From contig DMDF01000055.1 in the NCBI GenBank assembly GCA_003446605.1, forward strand, positions 1 to 20,790: a stretch of 20,790 nucleotides of DNA, in the 5' to 3' direction. The position numbers and the translations under genes are program-made. The stretch is from Anaerolineaceae bacterium. Lineage in GTDB: Bacteria; Chloroflexota; Anaerolineae; Anaerolineales; Anaerolineaceae. Numbering within the stretch: the stretch's first letter is position 1; each line of letters starts with the position of its first letter. This document shows, piece after piece, positions 1 through 6,864 of this stretch. A model generated the notes under the pieces. That model saw only the letters and a list, made by a program, of their open reading frames with translations. It was not told the origin of the DNA and searched no databases.

Positions 1-1242
1 ATCAAGGGAGAAAAAAGGCACCGATCGAACAGCCATCTCACCGCGTATCAGCATATCATCCTCTACTTTAGAGGATGAATCGGAAAAACTTGACTTTCTC
101 ACGCAAATATAAATGGGGCGCAATCCTCTGGCTAAAGCCATGTCTATTAATTCCAGTAAGGATTTATCCAGTATTGTTGAAATCAGAATGACAGTGCTCC
201 CACGATTGATATGCTTGAGATATTCCCCTGTAAAACCGGTAAATGGGGTGTTTCCATCTGGCTGAACATACGCCAGAATATCCAGAATCCTACCCAATTG
301 TCGGTAACCGTGATCTGAAACGATCATTTGTGCCTGCTGCCCCGAAGTGATCAATCCCACGCCATAATTGTGAGCGATAAAAAACTGCGTAATGGAAGCA
401 GCCACGGTTACCGCATATTCGAAGGTGCTGCAAGGAAGCGCATATTTTGTTTGTTGGCGCACACTCCAGTAATCCGAGGGATGGTTACTGTTAACCTTTT
501 CCTGTTTCTCATAATGATTCCCCATCTCGCAGTCCAGAATGATCCAGGTATTCATCTGTGGGTCACGATCAAATTCCTTCACCATTAACCTTTGTTTGCG
601 AGCTGTGGTTGGCCAGTGGATACGGCGCAGAGAATCACCCGGATAATATTCTCGTACCCCTGCTGCAAAAGGAGTTGTCTCAAGAGAAGCTACTTTTAGT
701 TCCTTACCACCGCTGAGGTAAGCTGGCAGGTGCGCGAATCGATCCAGCTCGATGATGCGCGGCAGCACCACCAACCGTTTTTGGCTTTCCACCCAACGAT
801 TGAATTCAAAGCATCCCAAAAAATCACCGGATGTAAGTTTTAATGGACCAAGGTTGTAAACTCCACGTTTCCTCAAGAAGGTATACGTATTAAAGGTTCT
901 CACTTTCTTAGCATCCAGCCCAGTAAGAACCCGGATTTCCTGTGGGTTTCCAGAGATTCCCGAGTAATCACAGATCTCGATCCACTGCTTCCAAAAAGCG
1001 TGCTTGTTCTCAATATCGAAATGATCCTCGAAATAATTACCGATGGTCATTTTATGATATCGTGAACTGCGTTGAATGATAATTCCACGTAATGACAATC
1101 TGGCTGAAATGTAGCTGATGAGCATAAGCAAAACCAGGAGTACCAGCAGTTGTAAAAATAGATCATCTTGAAAAATGATCCACAACGTCAAAATCCCCCC
1201 TAGCCATGCAGATAAAATGTAAAAACGTGGTTTTACTTTCAT
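1..1242 (-). CDS. DUF58 domain membrane protein (partial, 3' end outside window)
   Basis: An open minus-strand frame runs from ATG at 1242-1240 to the left edge, giving 414 residues without a stop. The N-terminus holds two hydrophobic segments (about residues 7-21 and 27-45), so the protein is probably membrane anchored with a large soluble part. Residues 197-215 carry the DUF58 signature R-E-Y-x-x-G-D-x-x-R-x-I-x-W-x-x-T-A-R, followed by V-K-E-F-D. A von Willebrand A-like fold starts near W-I-I-L-D-C. DUF58 proteins are regularly encoded beside MoxR ATPases and are thought to be their partners in assembling or activating envelope complexes; the exact substrate is unknown. The start codon lies 4 nt after the moxR stop, which implies co-translation. 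The C-terminus is missing only because the window ends. Confidence 0.88.
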   Translation of the reverse strand, partial: MKVKPRFYILSAWLGGILTLWIIFQDDLFLQLLVLLVLLMLISYISARLSLRGIIIQRSSRYHKMTIGNYFEDHFDIENKHAFWKQWIEICDYSGISGNPQEIRVLTGLDAKKVRTFNTYTFLRKRGVYNLGPLKLTSGDFLGCFEFNRWVESQKRLVVLPRIIELDRFAHLPAYLSGGKELKVASLETTPFAAGVREYYPGDSLRRIHWPTTARKQRLMVKEFDRDPQMNTWIILDCEMGNHYEKQEKVNSNHPSDYWSVRQQTKYALPCSTFEYAVTVAASITQFFIAHNYGVGLITSGQQAQMIVSDHGYRQLGRILDILAYVQPDGNTPFTGFTGEYLKHINRGSTVILISTILDKSLLELIDMALARGLRPIYICVRKSSFSDSSSKVEDDMLIRGEMAVRSVPFFSLD

Positions 1243-1246
1243 GACA

Positions 1247-2194
1247 TTAGGGATGCAGCGGCACTTCTACCCTATCTATAATTTCCTGAATGACCATGTC
1301 TTTATCTATATCTTTGATTCGCGCAGATGGATGCAAGACAATACGATGAGAAAGAACTGGTGCGGTGATGTGCTTGATGTCATCCGGAATGACATAATCT
1401 CGACCACGCAGGGTTGCATACACCTGCCCTGCCCTGTACAATCCCAGACTGCCACGCGGAGAAGCACCTAGAAGGATCTCTTTATTCTCACGGGTAGCTT
1501 CCACAATGCTGACAATGTATTGTTTTATAGGATCTGAAATCAGCACGTTCTTGACAGAAGCCTGCGCATCTTTCAGTTCCTCAATGGATGTGACGGATAC
1601 CAATTTCTCAATGGGGTGAGAAAACTGTTGGGAATCTAGCACACGAATTTCATCTACAAAAGAAGGGTAACCTATGCGCACTTTCAACAGAAAACGATCA
1701 AGCTGTGCTTCTGGAAGCGGAAATGTTCCTTCATACTCAATGGGGTTTTGTGTGGCAAAAACAATGAATGCGGTAGGGAGAATATGCGTCTTTCCATCAA
1801 CGGTTACCTGACGTTCTTCCATGGCTTCAAGCAATGCCGATTGTGTTTTCGGCGTAGCCCTGTTGATCTCATCTGCCAGTACTACTTCTGCCATGATCGG
1901 TCCCGGGCGATATTCAAAAATTTGCTCAGCCTGGTTGTACATGGAAATCCCGGTCACGTCGCTGGGCAGCATATCCGGTGTGAATTGAATGCGGCTGAAT
2001 TTGCCTCCCAGGCTGATAGCAAGGCTTTTTGCTATCATGGTCTTGCCCGTTCCGGGTACATCCTCGATCAAGATATGCCCGCGACAAAACAAACCTAACA
2101 GCACCATTTCGAGTGCATCACGTTTTCCTATTATCACCTGTTCCAGGTTATCCAGAATCCTGTTTGCCAAAGCTTGTATCGCTCGATTATCCAT
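1247..2194 (-). CDS. MoxR-family AAA+ ATPase
   Basis: This 315-residue protein has the full length of the MoxR group. Walker A is E-D-V-P-G-T-G-K-T at residues 44-52. Walker B is V-V-L-A-D-E-I-N-R at 104-112, and the sensor 1 stretch is F-A-T-Q-N-P at 146-151. The region L-P-E-A-Q-L-D-R-F at 160-168 is also typical, with an AAA lid domain filling the C-terminal third. MoxR ATPases act as chaperone-like remodelers, often for metal-dependent or von Willebrand A proteins. The DUF58 gene starts 4 nt downstream, as in most MoxR loci, and the SH3 protein gene ends 18 nt upstream, so all three probably form one minus-strand operon. The family assignment is secure; the client protein is not known. 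Confidence 0.95.
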   Translation of the reverse strand: MDNRAIQALANRILDNLEQVIIGKRDALEMVLLGLFCRGHILIEDVPGTGKTMIAKSLAISLGGKFSRIQFTPDMLPSDVTGISMYNQAEQIFEYRPGPIMAEVVLADEINRATPKTQSALLEAMEERQVTVDGKTHILPTAFIVFATQNPIEYEGTFPLPEAQLDRFLLKVRIGYPSFVDEIRVLDSQQFSHPIEKLVSVTSIEELKDAQASVKNVLISDPIKQYIVSIVEATRENKEILLGASPRGSLGLYRAGQVYATLRGRDYVIPDDIKHITAPVLSHRIVLHPSARIKDIDKDMVIQEIIDRVEVPLHP

Positions 2195-2212
2195 AGCGCC
2201 TCTTTCTCTGGA

Positions 2213-2662
2213 TCAATAGACGGCTGTTAAATAATCCTGCACCGCCCATCCCGTTAATCCGGATGATTCCGACCACATCTTCCACCAAACACGCCCTTCT
2301 TTGATGGTGGGTCCTTCTATAATTATCCATACGCTACCATCGGAGGCAATTGTCAAGGTGTCCGATTCAATATCTGGTTCACTGTGTACTTTCAATCCGT
2401 CACCCCCTGTATTTGCAACTGTAACGCGCATATCCACTGCAAAAACGCCCGGAAGGGCAGTTTCTGTTTGCCTGGGTGCTAATTCTCCATTCCCCTCCTC
2501 AGAAACAGGAACGGAGGTTGCTGCAAGGGGTGTGATAATCAGTATTGCAGTAGGTTTTCCTTCATTTTTTATATCAGGGATGGAAAGGATTGTTGCCAGA
2601 AGAAGAAAGAACAATCCTATCCCTAAAATTGCACCAACGATGAGAGGTGTTCGTTTGGTCAT
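2213..2662 (-). CDS. Membrane-anchored SH3-like domain protein
   Basis: This 149-residue protein starts with a short basic N-terminus and one hydrophobic segment (about residues 8-28). That segment is either a signal anchor or an uncleaved signal peptide. A low-complexity linker rich in Thr, Pro and Ala follows (about 35-75). The C-terminal 70 residues resemble a bacterial SH3 (SH3b) domain: a start like V-A-N-T-G-G-D-G-L-K-V-H-S-E-P, then W-W-K-M-W and an end at G-W-A-V-Q-D-Y-L. SH3b domains in exported proteins often bind cell-wall peptides. The gene is the first of the SH3-moxR-DUF58 set and is divergent from the kinase, 51 nt away. The role is inferred from topology and domain only. Confidence 0.75.
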   Translation of the reverse strand: MTKRTPLIVGAILGIGLFFLLLATILSIPDIKNEGKPTAILIITPLAATSVPVSEEGNGELAPRQTETALPGVFAVDMRVTVANTGGDGLKVHSEPDIESDTLTIASDGSVWIIIEGPTIKEGRVWWKMWSESSGLTGWAVQDYLTAVY

Positions 2663-2713
2663 AAGATCTTATTCCATATAAAATAGTATTATTATCAATC
2701 ATACCTGATTATT
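2663..2713. promoter_or_regulatory. Divergent promoter region between the SH3 gene and the kinase gene
   Basis: This 51-nt gap lies between two divergent start codons and is very AT rich. It must hold, or overlap, the promoters of both units. A plus-strand TATAAA-like box is at 2677-2682 and a minus-strand TAAGAT at 2671-2666. Neither has a convincing -35 partner, and neither gene has a strong Shine-Dalgarno sequence. Promoter positions are therefore tentative. Confidence 0.3.
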
Positions 2714-3646
2714 ATGGATACAGATATAGCTGAATCTCTGTTTGAACCGGTGTTACTAAACGGTCGTTTTTACCTCGAGAAAAAATTTGATTCCGGGGGT
2801 ATGTCTTCCATTTACCTGGCAAAAGATATTCTGCTAGGGGAAAAAGTTGTCGTAAAACTCTGTACACGGAAAGATAAACAGAAAGAATTTCGTCGGGAGA
2901 TTCGGTTGCTGCGTTCGTGCAACCACCCAGCCATTCAGAAGGTTCTTTCAGAAGGACAATACTACGATTACCCATTCTATGTAATGCCTTTTTACGAAAG
3001 TATTAATTTGCGTGAATACTTAGATAGCATTTATAGAATTCCGGAAAAAGACCTGCTGGAAATCTTCATGCAGATCACGGATGCCACTGCTTACCTCCAC
3101 AAGCGGGATATCATTCATAACGATCTAAAACCACAAAACATCTTGATGGAAGCAGGGGATAAACTGGTCTTGAGTGATTTCGGATTATCTACGCGTTTCA
3201 GCCGTTCCCGCCGCAGAAGACCCGCGTCAGAAACCATCTGGGGCTCGCCAGTCTACCTGGCACCCGAATTAGCAGAAGGAAAATTTCCTTCGTTTCCATC
3301 TGATGTGTATTCGCTAGGGGTGATCTTATTTTTGCTTTATACCGGTTTTCCACCTTTTTTTCACAACGATCTCGATATTTTGATCAAGATGCATCAAACC
3401 CTTTTACCTCCCACCCCCCGGTTGATCGTACCAAATCTCTCCTCTACTATGAATGCCATCATTTTGCGTTGTTTATCCAAACAACCCCGAGATCGCTTCA
3501 AGAATGCATCTGAACTTCATCATGAGGTACAGACATTTTTTACCAACCACCCCATGCAAGTTGAGAATACCATCATTCAGCGCCATCCTGACATGACTTC
3601 AATCGATCAGAAAACCAGGAAGATCAATAACGACCTTCTGAAATAA
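2714..3646 (+). CDS. Soluble Ser/Thr protein kinase (non-RD type)
   Basis: This 310-residue protein has a complete eukaryotic-like kinase domain at residues 18-275. The glycine loop is D-S-G-G-M-S-S-I-Y (26-34). The ATP-binding lysine is K48 and the helix C glutamate is probably E62. The catalytic loop is H-N-D-L-K-P-Q-N (135-142) with D137, followed by D-F-G (155-157) and A-P-E (183-185). The usual HRD arginine is Asn136, which makes it a non-RD kinase, and the activation loop has a run of basic residues (R-S-R-R-R-R, 164-169). No transmembrane or PASTA segment follows; the tail of about 35 residues is polar. The substrate is unknown. The divergent SH3/MoxR/DUF58 set and rpe 52 nt downstream are its neighbours. 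It should be active, since all required residues are present. Confidence 0.93.
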   Translation: MDTDIAESLFEPVLLNGRFYLEKKFDSGGMSSIYLAKDILLGEKVVVKLCTRKDKQKEFRREIRLLRSCNHPAIQKVLSEGQYYDYPFYVMPFYESINLREYLDSIYRIPEKDLLEIFMQITDATAYLHKRDIIHNDLKPQNILMEAGDKLVLSDFGLSTRFSRSRRRRPASETIWGSPVYLAPELAEGKFPSFPSDVYSLGVILFLLYTGFPPFFHNDLDILIKMHQTLLPPTPRLIVPNLSSTMNAIILRCLSKQPRDRFKNASELHHEVQTFFTNHPMQVENTIIQRHPDMTSIDQKTRKINNDLLK

Positions 3647-3698
3647 AATTGGTTATAGTAAGATTATTAGAGAATATGAAATATCCTGGAGAAGCTAC

Positions 3699-4361
3699 GT
3701 GAAAAAGATTATCAATGCTTCAATATTAAACGCTGATTTTAGTCAGCTCGAGAATCAGCTGGAGGAAGCCAGCGCTGCCGGAATTGATTGGATCCATCTG
3801 GATATCATGGATGGTCATTTCGTACCCAATATTTCTATGGGACCATCCATGGCAAAAACCTGCCGTAGGATTTCTGCTCTTCCAATGGATGCACATTTAA
3901 TGATATCCAATCCCAATCAGTTTATTCCCGCCTTTGCCGATGCAGGTGTTAATTTGATTTCCGTACATATTGAGCAGGATATTCATATCCACCGTACCTT
4001 ACAGAATATCAAAGATCACAATTGTCGCGCTGGAATAGTGCTCAACCCCGGTACACCTGTTTCGTCAATCGAATCTGTGATGGATATGGTCGATTTGGTT
4101 TTAGTGATGAGCGTTGATCCGGGTTTTGGCGGTCAGAAATTCCTACTTCCTGTTCTGGATAAAATCCAGATGGTAAGAAAGATGATCGATGCTCAAAACC
4201 GTGATATCTATTTGCAGGTGGATGGGGGAATCGACACTGAAACGCTGCCGTTCGTTATTGATGCAGGAGCAGATTCTTTCGTCATTGGTTCAGCTATTTT
4301 TAATAATCAGATTGGAATCCAGCAATCCGTCACTAATCTCAAGAAACTGATCGGCTCATAA
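3699..4361 (+). CDS. rpe: Ribulose-phosphate 3-epimerase
   Basis: The product interconverts ribulose 5-phosphate and xylulose 5-phosphate in the non-oxidative pentose phosphate pathway. At 220 residues it has normal family length and forms a TIM barrel. The expected metal ligands are visible: H33 and D35 in H-L-D-I-M-D-G-H-F-V-P-N, H66 in D-A-H-L-M-I, and D175 in Q-V-D-G-G-I. The phosphate-binding loop P-G-F-G-G-Q is at 140-145, with a second one near 195-200 (V-I-G-S-A-I). Translation starts at GTG (3699). A GGAGA ribosome-binding site lies just upstream, which supports this start over internal ATGs. The gene follows the kinase by 52 nt and ends at a clear terminator hairpin. Confidence 0.96.
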   Translation: MKKIINASILNADFSQLENQLEEASAAGIDWIHLDIMDGHFVPNISMGPSMAKTCRRISALPMDAHLMISNPNQFIPAFADAGVNLISVHIEQDIHIHRTLQNIKDHNCRAGIVLNPGTPVSSIESVMDMVDLVLVMSVDPGFGGQKFLLPVLDKIQMVRKMIDAQNRDIYLQVDGGIDTETLPFVIDAGADSFVIGSAIFNNQIGIQQSVTNLKKLIGS

Positions 4362-4365
4362 AAAA

Positions 4366-4388
4366 AACAGCACCTTGTAGGTGCTGTT
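4366..4388. terminator. Bidirectional rho-independent terminator between rpe and rpmB
   Basis: A perfect 9-bp stem (AACAGCACC at 4366-4374, GGTGCTGTT at 4380-4388) has a 5-nt TTGTA loop. On the rpmB side (minus strand) the stem is followed by a run of seven or more U from the A-tract at 4360-4367, an ideal terminator. On the rpe side (plus strand) it is followed by a less regular T-rich tract. It sits 5 nt after the rpe stop and 24 nt after the rpmB stop, so it can serve both convergent genes. Confidence 0.9.
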
Positions 4389-4411
4389 ATTGATTTTGCA
4401 TCTTTTTCGAC

Positions 4412-4594
4412 CTAGCGTTCTTTAACAAGCGTTTTCATACAGCGCGTGCAGATAGTTTTCTTGACCTGCTTCCCATTTTCCATAACGGTTGCTTTCTGCA
4501 AATTCGGTTTGAATTTGCGATTGGTTGCCCTCATAGAAAAACTACGGTTGTGCCCGAAAGTGGTCGTTTTTCCACAAATTTCACATTTTGCCAT
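4412..4594 (-). CDS. rpmB: 50S ribosomal protein L28
   Basis: This 60-residue protein starts M-A-K-C-E-I-C-G-K and contains G-H-N-R-S-F-S-M-R-A-T-N-R-K-F, the typical L28 core that follows the N-terminal zinc knuckle. Two Cys pairs (C-E-I-C near the N-terminus and C-T-R-C near residues 49-52) indicate the zinc-binding C+ version of L28, which is part of the large ribosomal subunit. A good ribosome-binding site (AAAGGGA) lies upstream of the ATG on the minus strand. The gene is transcribed alone, as is usual for rpmB in this gene order. It is divergent from the Asp23-family gene, ends at the shared terminator, and has a small inverted repeat in its leader. Confidence 0.97.
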   Translation of the reverse strand: MAKCEICGKTTTFGHNRSFSMRATNRKFKPNLQKATVMENGKQVKKTICTRCMKTLVKER

Positions 4595-4609
4595 TTTTCA
4601 ATCCCTTTC

Positions 4610-4627
4610 AAAGATTAGCCAATCTTT
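4610..4627. repeat. Small inverted repeat in the rpmB leader
   Basis: Arms of 7 bp (AAAGATT and AATCTTT) flank a 4-nt AGCC spacer. The element lies about 15 nt upstream of the rpmB start codon and next to its ribosome-binding site, so the transcript could form a short hairpin there. It has no T-tract and is AT rich, so a terminator role is unlikely. Confidence 0.4.
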
Positions 4628-4663
4628 TAAAAACAAAGTAAAATAACGAGAAAATAGTTTACC

Positions 4664-4678
4664 ATAGTACGTAACTAT
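4664..4678. promoter_or_regulatory. Palindromic operator-like site between rpmB and the Asp23 gene
   Basis: The 15-bp sequence ATAGTACGTAACTAT has perfect 5-bp arms (ATAGT, ACTAT) around ACGTA, and its centre contains the palindrome TACGTA. It lies in the 138-nt divergent intergenic region, about 55 nt before the Asp23-family start and 70 nt before the rpmB start. The rest of this region is AT rich and presumably carries both promoters. A regulator is not identifiable, so this is a shape-based suggestion. Confidence 0.35.
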
Positions 4679-4732
4679 CATCAAGTTTAATTGTTTTATA
4701 TAAAAGGTAAACCTAAAAAGGCAGCATCATCT

Positions 4733-5092
4733 ATGAACGTAACCGAAAATAAAATAGGCAGCATTTATATTTCATATCACGCTATTGCCGTTATTGCTTT
4801 CCAGGCAGCCCTTGAATCGTATGGCGTTGTTGGATTGGCGTATGAGGGCATGGCAAGAGGGCTCACAAAACTATTTCAAAAAGATCCTACTTCTGGAGTG
4901 GTAGTTCACTACAATGAAGACAATTCCATCTCGGTGGATATGTACCTCGTCATCGAATATGGTACAAGGATATCATCCGTTGCGAACAGTGTTGCCAGCA
5001 ATGTAAAATTCCAGATTGAATCCTCCACTGGAATTACAGTTAGCGACGTCAATATTCATGTTCGCGGGCTGCGCGTTAGCGATCCTGATTAA
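4733..5092 (+). CDS. Asp23/Gls24 family envelope stress protein
   Basis: The product is a 119-residue Asp23/Gls24 (formerly DUF322) protein. The typical start G-S-I-Y-I-S-Y-H-A-I-A-V-I-A is followed by V-D-M-Y-L-V-I-E-Y-G-T-R-I, and near the end by V-N-I-H-V-R-G-L. Such proteins coat or associate with the membrane and are often encoded directly before fakA, as here (23-nt gap). I chose ATG 4733 rather than the TTG at 4691 for two reasons. An AAAAAGG ribosome-binding site lies 11 nt upstream, and the extra residues of the longer form are not family-like. The gene opens the plus-strand run that continues through fakA. Confidence 0.9.
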   Translation: MNVTENKIGSIYISYHAIAVIAFQAALESYGVVGLAYEGMARGLTKLFQKDPTSGVVVHYNEDNSISVDMYLVIEYGTRISSVANSVASNVKFQIESSTGITVSDVNIHVRGLRVSDPD

Positions 5093-5115
5093 GTAGAATT
5101 TATCTGAGGTTTTTT

Positions 5116-6813
5116 ATGCAGCGAGTAGAATCAAAGCCACCGAGTGTGGATGAAAATACCAGTGTGTCCAATTTCAAGATCAATGGACAAGATTTAAAAA
5201 AATATTTCAATGCCAGTATGATGTGGTTGAAAGCTAACCAACCGGTTGTTAATTCATTGAATGTCTTCCCGGTGCCCGATGGGGATACCGGAACGAATAT
5301 GTTTCTCACTATGAAGACTGCTTATGCAGAAATTGAGGCAGATGGAGACAATCATGCAGGCAGAATAGCAAAGAGTTTTGCTCATGGTGCATTGATGGGA
5401 GCAAGAGGTAACTCGGGTGTCATCCTTTCCCAGATATTAAGAGGATTCGCCCGTGCTCTGGACGATAATGAAAATCTCGATGCCGATATTCTTGTTCAAG
5501 CATTAGCGGAAAGCCGCAATACCGCTTATAAAGGTGTGGTAAGACCGGTAGAGGGCACTATTCTTACCGTCATCAAAGATATTGCCAGAGCTGGTGAGGA
5601 ATTAAGAAAAACCACTGCTGATCTACATATTATCCTTGACGGGCTTATTGAAGCCGCCGATGAATCTGTGCAGCATACCCCTGAACTGCTTCCCATCCTT
5701 AAACAAGCTGGTGTGGTCGATTCAGGTGGGAAAGGTCTTTTCTTCATCCTGGAAGGTATCTCTCGCTATCTGAAAGACGAACCGATAGATGTCGCCGAGG
5801 AAGCAGCAGTAACCTTGTCACTTGAGCAAATGGAATCTGAAAATATGGATGAGATCATCGAGCCAGGGCAGGATTTTGAGGTAGTGGTAGATTTCGAACC
5901 CGAGAATAACTTCAATCTTTCTATTTTCTATGAATCATTGGAAAAAGTTGGGACCTCCATCCAAGTAGGTGAAGGTGAAGATCTGTACCGCATGCACATA
6001 CATGTTCCGAAAGAGAAGAAGTATGAGCCAATTGACCTGGTAATGGGTTTTGGCACGATCAAAAAAGTGTATATTGAAAACCTGATGGAACAGATGAAAG
6101 AACAATCTCAACAGCGAGCTGAAAAACAAGCCCAAAAACCACCTCAGATTAAAGAAGGTCAGATCGCTGTTATCGCAGTTTCACCTGGTGAGGGAATTAC
6201 TAGAATTTTTTATAGCCTCGGTTTGGCTGCCGTGATCCAGGGTGGTCAAACGATGAACCCCAGCACAGAAGAGATCGTTGCGTCTTTCGAAAATTTACCA
6301 ACTGATAAAGTCATCTTATTACCCAATAATAAAAACATTATCCTTGCAGCTCAGACAGCCTGCTACATGACTAAAAAACAGGTCAAAGTCATTCCTACTC
6401 GCAGCATTCCTGAAGGATTAACTGCGTCCTTGATGTTAAATCTCGATGGTAAATTGGATGATGTGGTCAAAAGTATGGAAGACATCATTCAGGACGTAGA
6501 TTCTGGGGAAATTACCACTGCTACACGATCGATCAATATCAATGGTATCGATGTAAAAACAGGCGAAGTGATCACATTGCTGAATGATGAACTGGTAGGT
6601 TCAGCGAACACCCTTGAAAAAGCCTGTGACAATTTATTGGAAGCAGTTGATCTGGACGAGAAAGAACATCTCACGATTTTATATGGGAATAATGTCACCA
6701 AAGATGAAGTGGATGGGGTAATGGCTCATCTCGCTGATAATTACCCTGATCTTGAATTGGAATTACATGAAGGTGGACAGCCTTTTTATCAATTTATTAT
6801 AGCCATCGAATAA
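5116..6813 (+). CDS. fakA: DhaL/DAK-type fatty acid kinase subunit (FakA-like)
   Basis: This 565-residue protein has the three-part FakA layout. The N-terminal DhaL-type ATP-binding domain contains F-P-V-P-D-G-D-T-G-T-N-M (51-62, metal-binding D55 and D57) and G-A-R-G-N-S-G (95-101). The middle domain contains G-E-D-L-Y-R-M-H-I-H-V (about 285-295). The C-terminal domain begins near I-A-V-I-A-V-S-P-G-E-G and includes P-N-N-K-N-I-I-L-A-A. FakA phosphorylates fatty acids bound by a separate FakB (DegV) protein to make acyl-phosphate for phospholipid synthesis. Asp23 before and RecG after match the gene order of many Gram-positive-type genomes. No fakB is found nearby. The start ATG has a TGAGG ribosome-binding site. 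Confidence 0.92.
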   Translation: MQRVESKPPSVDENTSVSNFKINGQDLKKYFNASMMWLKANQPVVNSLNVFPVPDGDTGTNMFLTMKTAYAEIEADGDNHAGRIAKSFAHGALMGARGNSGVILSQILRGFARALDDNENLDADILVQALAESRNTAYKGVVRPVEGTILTVIKDIARAGEELRKTTADLHIILDGLIEAADESVQHTPELLPILKQAGVVDSGGKGLFFILEGISRYLKDEPIDVAEEAAVTLSLEQMESENMDEIIEPGQDFEVVVDFEPENNFNLSIFYESLEKVGTSIQVGEGEDLYRMHIHVPKEKKYEPIDLVMGFGTIKKVYIENLMEQMKEQSQQRAEKQAQKPPQIKEGQIAVIAVSPGEGITRIFYSLGLAAVIQGGQTMNPSTEEIVASFENLPTDKVILLPNNKNIILAAQTACYMTKKQVKVIPTRSIPEGLTASLMLNLDGKLDDVVKSMEDIIQDVDSGEITTATRSININGIDVKTGEVITLLNDELVGSANTLEKACDNLLEAVDLDEKEHLTILYGNNVTKDEVDGVMAHLADNYPDLELELHEGGQPFYQFIIAIE

Positions 6814-6852
6814 CATACACATATCGAAGCATGGATAGATAGGTCTTTAGTG

Positions 6853-6858
6853 TAAAAT
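6853..6858 (+). promoter_or_regulatory. Candidate -10 box for a leaderless recG transcript
   Basis: TAAAAT at 6853-6858 ends 6 nt before the recG ATG at 6865, so transcription would begin at or next to the start codon. The recG start has no Shine-Dalgarno sequence, which fits a leaderless message. The -35 position is not well conserved, and read-through from fakA (51-nt gap) is also possible. Confidence 0.35.
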
Positions 6859-6864
6859 AGCCTT

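Noticed and set aside
328..588. Open frame of 86 codons on the plus strand
   Set aside because: It lies wholly inside the minus-strand DUF58 gene and has no family character; DUF58 motifs are read on the other strand.
4610..4627. Terminator in the rpmB leader
   Set aside because: The stem is only 7 bp, AT rich and has no T-tract after it on the minus strand, so it is listed only as a small inverted repeat.
4691..4732. Upstream TTG start for the Asp23-family gene
   Set aside because: The ATG at 4733 has a ribosome-binding site and gives the usual family N-terminus, while the extra 14 residues are not family-like.
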